This document shows positions 46,857-58,444 of a stretch of 60,000 nt of DNA, piece after piece. This DNA comes from Symsagittifera roscoffensis (taxonomy: Eukaryota; Xenacoelomorpha; Acoela; Convolutidae). The position numbers were made by a program, and so were the translations under genes. Every line of letters begins with the position of its first letter. Position 1 is the stretch's first letter. The stretch lies in the NCBI RefSeq assembly GCF_963678635.1, contig NC_087067.1, positions 51,702,233-51,762,232 on the forward strand. The letters run 5' to 3'. The notes under the pieces are model-generated. The model was not told the DNA's origin. It was given only the letters and a program-made list of their open reading frames with translations, and searched no databases.

Positions 46857-49389
46857 CTGGTGAAGCTAAATCAGAGTCTAAATATTGAAAGGATTATGTT
46901 TACTTTTTGAAGAGACATTTTTGAAATTTCAATGGTGTTCTTATTAAAAACACTTTCGATGACATTTTATAAAAAAAACATTTAGTCGGTAAGCGTATGC
47001 GTATATATATGATCTGGTTTAACTTCGCCAAAGAGCCATACTCGGCGACCAAAGCTGCAAACAGTGATTGAAGTTATGGACATAGCAGGCCATACATATT
47101 GCATGCGACTCCATAGTGCTGACCAATGAATGAATTAATTATGCTTTGTTTAGTTCACATATGCAGGAAATGAACTGACGACCAACTTCATTCTGAAATG
47201 AAGTGAAGTTGGCGGTCTCTTCGTTTACGGCATGTAGCAGATTTGTATCTTTCCCTAAATTTATTCAAATCTCATTCTCTGTCTTCATCTACAACACTTG
47301 AGACAATTTTACAAATTGAGAGATGGTTCGACTATTAAAGGAAAACCAGGTGCGGATTGTTGATTTTGCGAGGGGGTTGGGTGTTTCGTTGATCATATCG
47401 ATTTTCCGGGCTTTCTTATTACTAAAAAAAATTGGTGTCGACGGCCAATTTTAGAGAAAAAGTACCAATGTAGTTTTGGTATTTTACTACAAGTTTTGAC
47501 CAAAACTGCTTTCCGGACACATAATTCCCCATAGTTTATTGGCGGTTTTTAAAAACTTACAAACAGGATTTTAACAAACAGGATACTGTAAAATAGCACC
47601 TTTGTATATTGAGGAGACCAATTCGCCGCCTAATCGGCCACCGGGTAGCTATAGGCATGCCTTCTTATTATTATGCAACAATTTCTTTATATACGCCATC
47701 AGTAAGATCCATTAAAAATTACATTAACTTGAAATTAAAAAGATTTTTTTTTGTATTCGATTAATATGATTTAAAAAATTTTGAGTTCAAGGATCATATT
47801 TTTGTTTAATCAATCTTAAAATTCATAACATCCAAAGTTTGATTTTTCTGATAAATCTGCGACAAGACTGAAGATTTTGCTAGGTATCTAATAGAGTCTA
47901 GTAAAAGTTAAAGCGAAAGTCTTGCAAAAGTTCTAGCAAAAGTACTGCTTTTTCAAAAAACAGCAAAAATTTTGGTTCAGAGTTCTATTTTTTAAGATCT
48001 AAAATCTGTATTGAAAGTTATTATAATCTAAAATTTGGATCTTACAAATATATTTTTAGATTTGAAATGAACTTAACAAAATTCCGAACTGAATTAGATT
48101 TGAAATAACCCAAAACTTTCTAGTATTTTTCTAAATATTTTATAAATAATTTCAGATCTGAAAAAAAACATTCATTGGGTACGACAATCCAGAAACAAAC
48201 GATTAAAGTGTAGTGCACCTCCTGCCGCCCGTAAGTTTAAAGTTTCCGCTCTTAAGTTTTCTTGTTTTTAGAGGATTTTTTTTCGGATTCCATTTACATA
48301 CACACATAAGTTTGCGCTTATTCAAAAATGACTTTTTTGCTCTGCCGGGTATTTCTTGGCAAATTCTAAAAATATTTTGCCAACATTTTTCAGCTAAAGT
48401 ATGTGCGGCAAATCTGCCGAAGAAACGCCCAATTTCATGATAGTTTTTCAGCATAGAAACAAGAGCAAAAGTTGTTCTACCAATGAAAGTGGGAGCAACT
48501 TTATCTTTTGTTAAGTTTTTTCCAGCAAATAGAGATACCAAAATAAACGTCAGACAGAATTCAGTGAGCTTTCATTACAATTGCTGTTTTGTGGGGTATT
48601 CCTAGCGGGTACTAGACGTAATTTTTTACTTTGCTCAAAATCTATTTATTTTAATGTTAAATCAAGCTCAAGCTGCAATTTTCACCCGCTTAGTTTTTGA
48701 AAAAATTTGATCTACGGAAACGTTATTATCTTTGTCTTGATTTTGTCCTCAAAAAATTTCCTTCTAGGAAAAACTTGCGAAGAAAAACCACTGAATGGTA
48801 ATCAAATATCGAAACGAAAATTACCAAGGCGACTCTTTCTGAGCAGACACACGTTGAGCCAAAAAAAAACTAAGTTTTACATTTTGATTCTGCTAAATAT
48901 ATGGGGCTTTCATCAGTTATACCCCTTAAATATTATAAAATTAAAATTGTTACAAAATTGGATCGATTTTATAAAGAACGGCAAGATATTCATATTGGAA
49001 TTCATTGAAGTTGACCCAAACGGAACTATTTTTTTAAATGTTTTTTTTTTCAAAAAAGATTACATGCGTCGTTTGTCTTCAAAACAAAAACGTCGTTTGT
49101 CTTCACTTTTTTGCATCTTTCGAGAAACGCAGAGCCTCTAGCCCTCGGTTTCTCAAAAATTGGTTCAATTTTCCATTTAAAATGTTTAATTCATTTCTTT
49201 GAATTCTCAAAGGGGTATGATAAAATAAAACAGCTTTCATCAACTTATTCAATCCACAAAATTTAGTGAATAAATACAAAATTCTCGGCTCGATGCTCGT
49301 TTTCATAGCAACATTTTTCATTGATACCCGCAGTAGTTTTTCGTGGATAACAAGCAATTTTTTTGATTTTCTTTGTCAGTAGTCTCTAT
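46857..49389. other. Intergenic DNA between G-gamma and the gypsy element
   Basis: Mostly AT-rich. A weak hAT-like MITE remnant (ggtgcggattgttgattttg) starts near 47349. From about 47985 to 48182 there is a decayed relative of the TIR/satellite family, with aatttcagatctgaaaa followed by a final cattgggtacg that matches the element ends. A frame of 144 codons at 48707-49141 starts at TTG, is very rich in K, L, F and I, and was not recognised. Confidence 0.45.
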
Positions 49390-49393
49390 ATAG
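49390..49393. repeat. Target-site duplication (ATAG), left
   Basis: ATAG immediately before the left LTR is repeated directly after the right LTR at 55247-55250. A 4 bp duplication fits a Ty3/gypsy integrase. Confidence 0.75.
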
Positions 49394-49651
49394 TGAGAGA
49401 GGGACCAGTTTTGAGTTTTTGTAAGTGCTATCAATTTGTTTGAGATAGGAACCAGTTTTGAGTTTATTTAAGTGCTATCAATTTGTTCATTCTGTCTGGG
49501 GACCTGCTGTCGTGACCTTGCGATCTCTAATGTCCGATGTGATCTGAAATAAGACAGTGCAGTAAGATTTTGATTTGATGCCTAACAGTTGCCTACAATT
49601 AAACTTAACAAAAAAACCTTTTTCGACATTATACATTTACGATATTCAACA
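49394..49651 (+). repeat. Left LTR of the gypsy element
   Basis: It is 258 bp, TG...CA. Its first 94 bp are two direct repeats of 47 bp (starting tgagagagggaccagttttg at 49394 and tgagataggaaccagttttg at 49441), in what would be U3. The rest is nearly identical to the right LTR. Confidence 0.9.
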
Positions 49652-50566
49652 TGGCGCAGCCAGCAGAGAAAAAAGGCGAAGGGGGGGGGAAGTCCACTTA
49701 ATATAATAGCATTTTGGGATGCACGAACACCGGAACCTCCAGTTTACTGGGAGGAGTGGATAGTTAAATTTCACTGGGGGATGATAGCAAAATACGACAT
49801 TGATCCCGATGATTTCTAATTTGCGAGTACTTTAAATACGGCGGCTATCACAGCGTTGCCTGAGGAGGTCAATGGAAAAAACCGTCTCGATTCGGAAAAG
49901 AAGTTAAAGTCTAATCTATACCTTTGTATTGAAGACGATGCGCAAAGGATATTCAAAGCACGAAAACCGGCGCTTAATGTTAAAACGGTACGTTAACAAC
50001 GGGTCCTTGACGAGATGCAAAATGTTTTTCAACGTGAGCGGAATGTAACTCATGAAAGGGGACTTTTCTACGGACGAAAACAACGTGAGAATGAAACGTT
50101 CGAGAAATTCCACGCGGAATCAAGTGCCCTAGCAGGCAGATGTGATTTTACAAATGCGGCCGAAAATGTTCGTGATATTTTCATAATGAATATGCGGGAA
50201 TCGGATTGCCAACGAGAATTATCACGATCAACAAAGTTACCAGAGGAAGTCTACAGGATCGCATTATGGTATGGTGTTTTAATTGCGACGCACCAAATTT
50301 TACCCTTGACCACATAGCAAACTGTCCTGCAAAGGGAGCAACGAACATGCCGAGGAATGAGGAGGGGTACTAACCAATGGAGAGGACGAGGACGAGTCGG
50401 CTTAGTCAGAGATGAAAATGAGCACCATCAGAGCACGCAGAATGTTAATGAGTTGGTAGAAGATCCAGTGTCCTGGTTGAACCAGCAGGGAAGCGGGGAA
50501 AATGAATCTATGACGTCAGGATCGGACAATTACATGGTAATGTCAATAAAAAGGAAGAAAAATTAA
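49651..50566 (+). pseudogene. gag: Gypsy Gag, frameshifted
   Basis: An ATG at 49651 overlaps the last base of the LTR and the primer-binding site. That frame stops shortly after a run of nine G (49681-49689), and Gag-like sequence (FWDARTPEPPVYWEEWIVKF) continues in another frame to a stop at 49817-49819. Further parts are open at 50015-50317. Around 50272-50345 a different frame has a CFNCDAPNFTLDHIANC motif, close to a retroelement zinc knuckle. An RG-rich segment (QWRGRGRVG) follows at 50357-50566. At least three frame changes are needed to read through. Confidence 0.7.
49652..49668 (+). other. Primer-binding site
   Basis: TGGCGCAGCCAGCAGAG follows the left LTR directly. It starts with TGG, complementary to the CCA end of a tRNA. 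A serine-tRNA-like primer, as in some insect gypsy elements, is possible; the tRNA cannot be confirmed without the genome's tRNA set. Confidence 0.65.
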
Positions 50567-50572
50567 ACTGAA

Positions 50573-51610
50573 TTGAAGATCCCTGAGGCCCGAGTCCAGG
50601 TTGAGGTGTCAGGAAAGAAGATGTGGTTGTGGATAGATAGCGGATCCCCAGTGACAATTTTCAGCATAACGGACCTAAAAACAACATTAGGTAAAGCGAA
50701 TATTCAGCTACAGCCTTCAAAAGATGAAATTTTGGATTACAATAACAACCGCATAAACATACTGGGAAAGGTGGCAGTGATGATGTCGTTAAACGGTTGG
50801 GCAGCACCAGCACAAGTGTCAGTAATCTCCGGAAATCGTCAGTCAATCCTGGGGCGTGATCTGATGGGCACCCTAGGCCTCGAGTTAGTGCAAAGGAAGA
50901 AAGTGATGGGAATCACAGGGGAAGGGAGCAGTCAAGAAGAGGAGGAATATGACGAATTGCAAACATATTTCTGTAAGTTGTACCCAAATTTATTTACTAA
51001 AATAGGGAAGATCTGGAACGCGAAAGAAAGAGCTGAATTTTTCAAAAATTTGAAACCCATACAACAAAAAGGGCGCAGGGTGCCTATCAGTCTACAAGAC
51101 AAGGTAGATAAAGAAATTCATCGGCTGATAAACGAAGGTCATATCGTAAAATTACAAGAGTGCTCGGATAAGTATTTCGTCTCTCCTATAGTGATTACAG
51201 TAAAAAAAGACGGAAGTATCAAATTAGCACTGGAATTCAGAGAATTGAACAAGCAGGTACACAAGAATAAGTACCAAATGCCGAATATTGACGAACTAGT
51301 AGACGGAATAAGTCAGATTATCGCTGAAAGAAAAGCGGGGAATGTATATTTTACAACGTTGGATTTCACATATGCGTACGGACAAGTTTTATTAGAACAA
51401 AAGACAAGCCAGCAATGCAATTTTTCACTAGTCGTCGGAAAATCCACGCGAACTTTTTGTTTTAAAAACGGATTTTACGGGCTTACGTCAATGCCGGCGG
51501 AATTCCAAAAAGTCATTAACAATTTACTTAAAGAATTCCCTCAAGCTAACGCGTTCATCGACGATATTTTAATTGCTTCAAAAGGACTAAGATCGAGCAC
51601 ATCGCGCTAG
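50573..51610 (+). pseudogene. pol: Gypsy protease and reverse transcriptase (open 345 codons)
   Basis: This is the longest intact piece of pol. The aspartic protease active site is LWIDSGSPVTIF near residue 23, followed by SILGRDLMGTLGLEL. Reverse transcriptase starts near residue 175. It has PIVITVKKDGSIKLALEFRE, the catalytic Asp in FTTLDFTYAYGQ, the FCFKNGFYGLTSMPAEFQ segment and FIDDILIAS in place of the usual YVDD box. The frame is lost just after this box. The first in-frame codon is not an ATG, as expected for part of a polyprotein. Confidence 0.85.
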
Positions 51611-52459
51611 TGGAAAAGATATTGAAAAAAATGGACGTTTCGAATGTCGCGTTAAAATTACGAAAATGTGAATTTGCGAAAACCGAGTGCGAGTGGCTCG
51701 GATATCGGATTGGGGAAAATGGCATCGCGCCTCTAATAAGAAAAACACAAGCGATAGAGGACCTGAAAGCCCCAAAATCTCGAAAACAGTTGAAGTTTTT
51801 TCAATGGGTTCAATGCACAGCTTACACAAATTTTTGCCTAAACTCGCGGAAGTAAGCGCACCATTAAGACCCTTACTAAGTCGAAATAACGATTTTGTCT
51901 GGACGCCCGTTTGCGAAAATGCGTTCCAACAATTAAAGTCGCTCGCGAAAAACATTGTCGTATGACGAAATTTCGACATTCACCGTGAAACTAGAATTAT
52001 TTGTGATGCTAGTCACGATGGCCTAGGGGCCGTATTAGAACAGTATTGCGCCTCCGGCTGGCATCCGATTTCGTTTGCATCTAGATATCTTAATCCGGCC
52101 TAGAAAAGTACTCTACCAATGAATTAGAATTACTCGCGGTAGTGTGGGCCACGGAACATTTTTGACATTATATATATGGCCGGTATTTCACGGTTGTATC
52201 GGATCACAAGGCACTACTTACATTGTTAAATTCTTCACCGAAGGGAAATAAAACGTTTTTCAGCCGATTAACTCGATGTTACGATCGACTAGTGCCAAAT
52301 GACTTTAAAGTTGAACATAGACAGGGGTCAAAAATGGGAATGGCAGACTATTTGTCTCGGTTTCCGTCCACAGAGGCACCCGAAACAAGTCACTACGATG
52401 AAAGTTTTACAGTAGCGAAAATAAAAATGATCAACACAGCATTGAAGCCTAAGGATTAA
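51611..52459 (+). pseudogene. pol: Gypsy RT thumb and RNase H, broken
   Basis: The end of RT continues in another frame (CEFAKTECEWLGYRIGENGI). After a second frame change comes the connection segment (LPKLAEVSAPLRPLLSRNND). RNase H begins with RIICDASHDGLGAVLEQ near 51995, is interrupted by stops and an indel near 52100-52170, and resumes as VVSDHKALLTLLNSS through HRQGSKMGMADYLSRFPS. Confidence 0.8.
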
Positions 52460-53113
52460 ATGAATTCTAAGGGTCAGACAGTGAAAAAAATTAGGCCAAA
52501 ACCGACGGTAGAGGGCGATCAGTCTTGTTTCGACACAACGAAAACAGTTCCATCCAATGGGAATGAAAGAAAAGATGAATATGCAAATATTCACCGTGAG
52601 CACAAACGCTCAACAGAGGGCGTGTTTACATGCAACCGGCGGTTAACCAATCAGCATCGAGATATTTGCATACCGGCGGAAATATGCAAATACCGAAAAA
52701 AGAAATTCAGACGTTGTTCTCAATACGTAAATTCCAGTTGCAAGCCTTCAATTTTGAGTAATATGAGTAATTTAAATTATAAAAACATGATTTGTTCGCC
52801 TGAAAAAAAATCACCCACCAACTTCCGCCATTGTTAACACATCGACCAACTCTGGAGATCTAAACCTCAACGTTGTACTTGATCGGTTAAATCAACCACC
52901 CAGTGTCAGTTCGGATTCAGATATTGAACTAATACCTCCTGAAAAACTTGCTAAAAAACAGACTATTTCTAAAAAGTTAAGCACGATCATCTCGTTTCCC
53001 CACCAGTTCCCCGGGTTATCCTACCCACTTGTACAGAGGGAAAAATGGATTTACTCCATAGTGCCATCAGACAGTAAAATCGTTAAAAGATTGAACACCC
53101 GGAGGTTCTGAGT
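52460..53113 (+). pseudogene. Linker region between RNase H and integrase
   Basis: A basic, poorly conserved open stretch (52460-52837) is followed by another frame rich in S, P and charged residues up to about 53110. No domain was recognised. Its position suggests it is the pol linker of this element. Confidence 0.45.
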
Positions 53114-54053
53114 TTGAAATTGATAGAAGCAAATATAGAAAAAGACCCAATTTTGAAAACCATCAGGGATACAATCAGAGACAAGAACCCACGAGCCAAT
53201 GAGATCATAACAAAACTGGGACAATACTACGCTCAACACTACAATGACTTTGCCGTACATGAAAATTGCCTGTGGATGGACGGCCGGTTAGCCATACCGA
53301 AGGATATGTCATCAGCAGTTCTCAATGGTCTACACTTTAACTATCATGGGCGTGACAAAATGTTTGCAGCCGCAAAAGATGTGTGGATACCACTTATGCA
53401 CAGGAACATCGCCGCTACAGCAAAATACTGCAAAAACTGCTTAGAAGCAGGTAAAAAATCTTAAACCAGATATCCCAAAAAGTGACATGGGGGAAACTTA
53501 AGTGCCTAAGGAATCGAATGATTTGGTCCAATTAGATTTCTGGGGCCCGGTCAATTACGTAAGGGGTCGGAAGAAGTATGTTCTTGTAGCAGTAGACACT
53601 TTTTCGCATTGGCCGTCGGCGTATGTCTGTTCAAGCAACAAATCAAAAAATGTATTGAAGTTCCTAAGGAATTACATAAATACTCATGGACACCCAAGGA
53701 AATTGCACATGGATCAAGCCACGGGGTTTTTCTCTAAAGAAATTCAAAATTTCTGTAACTATGAAGGTATCGAACTTATTAAATCTCCGGTTAGGGACCA
53801 TCGCGCAACAGGAATGGTTGAACGGGCTATTGGGTCGATAAAAAATTACGTGCTAGCTTATCTCCAGGAAAATAAAAACTATAAGTTTGGAGTAATGATA
53901 TCCCGTGGGCTCAGCGCGTTACGTTTTGTGCCACATTCTAAGACTAAGATAACGCCTTTTGAAGCCTACCATGGAAGAGAAGCGAATACGGCTCTGCAAA
54001 ATTTAACGAAAAAAACGATCATTGAAAAATCTAAATTGGAACAATGTTGTTAA
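53114..54053 (+). pseudogene. pol: Gypsy integrase (zinc-binding domain and DDE core)
   Basis: The first stretch (53114-53464) ends with the HHCC zinc-binding motif: H-x3-H in HFNYH and C-x2-C in CKNC. After a stop and frame change, 53502-54053 carries the catalytic core, with Asp 12 (QLDFWGP), Asp 71 (LHMDQATG) and Glu 107 (MVERAIGS). The last two are separated by 35 residues, the D,D-35-E spacing of retroelement integrases. All three catalytic residues are present. Confidence 0.85.
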
Positions 54054-54132
54054 TCAGAAGTTATCTTGCTTAGACAAGGCGGGAAATCTCCCGTAGGTAG
54101 AGCTAGCCCTAGATTGGGAGAAGAGGAGCGAT

Positions 54133-54831
54133 TTGGTATACGCCTCAGAGAACAGGAAAACTCCGATCATTTTGGATGACGAGGAGGTAGCCGAAACGGA
54201 TCCCAAGGCTCAGGAAGTAGCTGATCCCAAGGAAGTAAGACCTGTACCTAAAGCTCCAGCATGGCTCAAGAGGCAAAAGACCAGCTCAACGACAGTCTAC
54301 CAAAGGACTGGAAAAACGGATCCGAAGGACCCAAGAAGGTATAAACGTTTACCATTGCAAATTGAAAAATTAACTAAGCAAACGGTGCAAATGAAAAAAA
54401 AAAGGTCGTTACTAAGGCGAAGTGGTGTTTCTTTTAGATCGGCGGCTGAAGAAAGCCTAATTGAGGATAGAAGTAATGCGTGCACCCCAGGTCCTAGTAA
54501 AAGTGAAAAAAGTACCCGGGCCCAAGTGAGCCCACAAAGTGTAAAAGAAGAGCCGAAAAAGATCGAGTCGAGATGGAAAACGCGCGAAAATCAGTGCGGA
54601 CGAGAGCGAGGACGAAGAAGATAGCGAGTGGGAAAATGGAAGGAACAAACCGGTGAGGATTACGGCGAGCGAGGAAGATAATGTACCGTCGGGAAAGGAC
54701 AGTGAGATATCACCGAGAAACGTCGGTGGAAAACGAAGAAAAGGCGAGGCAGTGACGAGAAAATCGACGCGACAGAGACGCGGAGTTGACAAAATGGGAG
54801 GAGTTATGATCCATCGAATAGAGCACAAGTG
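54133..54831 (+). pseudogene. Charged C-terminal tail of gypsy Pol
   Basis: This is a long stretch rich in K, R, E, S and P (54133-54624). It continues after a 1 bp frame change near 54580-54590 in an acidic then basic stretch, ending in RKSTRQRRGVDKMGG before TGA. The STRQRR-type ending is usual for gypsy integrases. No env-like features (signal peptide, membrane segment) were found. Confidence 0.6.
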
Positions 54832-54988
54832 ATGACAAAAGTAAGAAACCTTAAGAGAGGTTTGGCAAGTGTGCCTGAAAACTCAATTTAAACTAAAACT
54901 TAACTAGTAACATGAACGTATACCAAAAGAAACAATGAGTTGATAAATTTTATATCTACGCTCTAAAATTTATTTGTGGTTGCCCGAA

Positions 54989-55246
54989 TGAGATAGGGAC
55001 CAGTTTTGAGTTTATGTAAGTGCTATCAATTTGATTGAGATAGGAACGAGTTCTGAGTTTATGTAAGTGCTATCAATTTGTTCATTCTGTCTGGGGACCT
55101 GCTGTCGTGACCTTGCGATCTCTAATGTCCGATGTGATCTGAAATAAGACAGTGCAGTAAGATTTTGATTTGATGCCTAACAGTTGCCTACAATTAAACT
55201 TAACAAACAAACCTTTTTCGACATTATACATTTACGATCTTCAACA
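54989..55246 (+). repeat. Right LTR of the gypsy element
   Basis: It has the same length (258 bp) and ends as the left LTR, with about eight substitutions by eye and the same 47 bp direct repeat. No clear polypurine tract precedes it; the bases just upstream read ttgtggttgcccgaa. Confidence 0.9.
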
Positions 55247-55250
55247 ATAG
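55247..55250. repeat. Target-site duplication (ATAG), right
   Basis: Matches the ATAG at 49390-49393. Confidence 0.75.
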
Positions 55251-58200
55251 TTTTCAAATAATCGATTTTAAAGGAACAAAAATGGATTTTAAAGCAAATA
55301 TTTTCAAAATCATCAGAATCCAATTCATTCCATCAGAATCAAAATTAATGGATTGTTATCTTTTTTCTTAAATCAGTCTAAAATTTTCAAACGCAGTTTA
55401 GTATACTTTCAAAATTTACCGCTGCTGTCACTGAAACAAATTTTAAATTTCATTATACACTTTTTTTTTTTTACAATTTCTTAGTTTTAATTTTTGCCGT
55501 TCTTAATCATTCCCCCCCCCCTTACGCTCTCCCAATTTTTACTCCATTTCGCCGCCTCGCCTCGTCCTATGTTCAACCTTCAACCTAGGGTCGGACGTAT
55601 TTTCTCTGGGGTTCGACCCCCTGGCTACCCAAAGGATCCCCTTTTTAGTACTAAAACACCCCATGTTTTGGTTAAAACTGTCCTAAAAATGTCGAAAAAA
55701 AAAAATCTTTTTTTTAGCCTGGCGACGCAAAAAGTTTGGCCGAAACAGGCTCTTTTTAGTGCTTTGAATGAGCTCAGAAAATCCATTTGGTCGACCTAAA
55801 AAAAGATAGAAAAAAATTTTGAAAACTTTTTTGAAATCCGCATCCCTCGAGAAACCCCTAGATCACCTAGATCGAATTTAATGGATTATTGATTTTGAAA
55901 AAGTTTGATTTAAATTCCCTGAAAAACATTCCCATGGTTAAATGGGTCATTAGAAATCATAACATTGCTTGAACTTTTTGCCAATAGAATCCTTTAAAAT
56001 CAATTTTTTTTCAATGAAAGCTCAGTTTTTTCCCATGAAAGCTCAGTTCTGGTTTATAGCTATTTTTGATCAGTTGTTTTCAGTTGCAATTTTAAGACAC
56101 GCAGATAGGAAACAAAAAATCTTCAAAACTATTCGCGAACGTCAGAAACAAATTGCTTTCGCATTGAAAAATTATGATTGTCATTTTTTCTAAATAAAGA
56201 AGTCTATTTTTGAAATCGCAGACAAGCGATCGATGATTTTTCTAGACGAGAATCAGTGGCTGACTTCATTTAACAAGAGAGACATGTTCGATTGGTGGTT
56301 TAAGTAGCCGTCCGTGGCGATACTCAGCAGCTCAGCTATCGTTATCAGATCAGACAAGCTAAATTACTGTTTTGATTAATTAAAAGCTTGTAATTCAATT
56401 CAGACCAACTCAATATTTTCATTATTCGCCTCGACTTGAATTGCCTCTGCTGCGCCTCTAAGCTTTTCTCTAGGTGTGCGTTATGTAAATTAATAGACTT
56501 GCTGGTTCCAATCTGTTTGATCGAGCAGTGATAGTATATACTTATATTGATAGAGATAAAAAGTTAAGTATCGGTTTCACTATCGTCTCGATTAAGTAAC
56601 TAAAATTTAGGAGTCAAAATAAGCATAATCATCACTTCTAGTTTGCTTAGGTGCTTGATATGTTTAGACTACTGGCCCGTGCCAGGTTTGAAAGTGGGCC
56701 AAATGTCAGACCTCTGACTCTTATTACTTACTACACTAGGCTGGACTGGACCGGACGTCTTTATTGGCTATAAATTACTGGCTACTGAAAAGGTCGGCCC
56801 GATCCAGGACCAGTTTTTATACTTGTGTGATGATAAGAAAATAGGTAAATTTGGTTTAAACTTGTGTTTGTGAGTTCAACTTGAAACTGACGAGCGAGCT
56901 CCTTGGAGGGATGTTAGCATGCGCGCAGGAACTTATAAATCTATGACAGAGTAAATTTGAACAAATCTTTGATCGTGTTGCTTCTCAAATGACATGCAAA
57001 CAACATATAATTTGATCACTAACATAAAGTCTTTAAACTTGCCTCTAATATTTGCCAAGTCATCGATACTCAGATTATTTCGAGAGAGGATTAAACTTTG
57101 GGGCTATAGAACCCCCAAAATACATGCAACAACTAGGTGTAAAAGTACACCCCTCCAAGTATAAACAAATGATTTCTAATCGCTGACTTCTGTTTATGAT
57201 TACTAACTAATTTGAAGTTAGGTGGTAGATATAGCTTTATATCAACTGAGATGGTAAACAAATTCAACTGCTATTTTTGGACTTTGTTTTTCGTAAATTG
57301 ATGACCGCAAATTTTGTTTTGAGATAAATATGTTGTTAGTGGTAATCTTAATCAAATGATGAAACTGAACCATCAGATATGTTATTGTTTACGTCTTCTG
57401 TTTTGGTCACAATAGAACAAGAACCAGCTTACCATTTAAGGTCAGGACAAGTTTGTGAAGGGTATTAGATTAACATCGGTTTTCTCAGTTTAAGGTTTTT
57501 GCTTGAGTGAGACGGGGAAATCTAGCCTCACAGGCCAACAAAAGCACGCTAACTTGTCAAAACTGTCAGCGCCAGAAACAAATTTCAAAGAGCGTACCAA
57601 ACTACTCTTTTTGGCTACTTTCTGGGAGATTTTTTTAAAATTGCTTTTTTCGACATTCATAATTGTTGACGTCAAGGGCACCTCCATAAAAATTTAGGAT
57701 TGGGGGTCTAAATTAATAATTAAAGAGATCCAATAAAAAAGGTGGGAAAGTTAGGTTAATGAAAAAACTAGAATGTAAGTAAGCCAGCCTCCCTTTTTGG
57801 ACACTCTTAACGAGCGATTGCATTCCTGAGTTACCAAGAGTGAAGCTTGGTCCGCTTCATCAAAAAAATCATCGTGGCTGGCTCAAGTCAAAGTTGAAAA
57901 CTGATTTAAAAACTATTGAATTGTTGAATTCTAATTTAATCATACATATATTAATTGATCAATTGCTTCGCTCTATGATATTTATATCAACAGAAATAAC
58001 AAAAATAAATATTGCATCGGTATGTTTGCAAGTTTGGGATAATTTGAACGCCTCAACTTCAACTGAGTCAAAGACATAAAGAAAACTTGGCATGGCATTT
58101 CATTTACTTAAGAGTTAAACAAACTAGCGCAGCAAAATCAATCTATCGTTATAGGTAAGGAACACGAATAAATTTTATATATCGATCGGCCACGAGCAAA

Positions 58201-58351
58201 ACTAATTCTTCATCATGACCGTGATTTGAAACAGGGTTCAAATCTAAAACTGAAATCAAATTTGTGTTTGAAGCACTGGTTGCTGGCTGGGTTGACAGAA
58301 GTATTTACAAGATACAGAGCTTAAGGTTAGGATAGACAAGGAAAGTGTTTT
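55251..58351. other. Intergenic DNA downstream of the ETS gene
   Basis: AT-rich and without a recognised gene. About 55600-55860 resembles the hAT-like MITE on the minus strand (gctcagaaaatccatttggt, then cgacctaaaaaaa). Short open frames (for example at 55969, 57503 and 57840) have no coding indicators. Confidence 0.45.
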
Positions 58352-58357
58352 TTTATT
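58352..58357 (-). promoter_or_regulatory. Poly(A) signal for the ETS gene
   Basis: AATAAA on the minus strand, about 90 bases after the stop codon at 58445-58447. Confidence 0.55.
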
Positions 58358-58444
58358 CAATTTTCAAATTCGAAAGTCCAGCTTTCAAATTCAATGTTGC
58401 TTCAACTCAAAATTTTCTCCAGTTTTTGATTGCATTTTAATTTT

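Larger units (their letters stand above)
49394..55246 (+). mobile_element. Ty3/gypsy LTR retrotransposon, full-length but defective
   Basis: The element is 5.85 kb, with two 258 bp LTRs (49394-49651 and 54989-55246) starting TGAGA and ending CAACA, and flanked by a 4 bp ATAG duplication. Inside, in order, are a primer-binding site, gag with a zinc-knuckle-like motif, protease, reverse transcriptase, RNase H, integrase and a charged C-terminal tail. This order is that of Ty3/gypsy. No env-like frame was seen. The LTRs differ at about eight positions by eye (roughly 3%), so insertion is fairly old. Gag and pol are cut by many frameshifts and stops, so the copy cannot move by itself. Confidence 0.93.

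Noticed and set aside
48707-49141. 144-codon open frame
   Set aside because: Starts at TTG, composition reflects A/T runs, and no domain or splice context was found.
54133-54831. Possible third gene (env) of the gypsy element
   Set aside because: No signal peptide, membrane segment or cysteine pattern. The charged tail fits the C-terminus of integrase.
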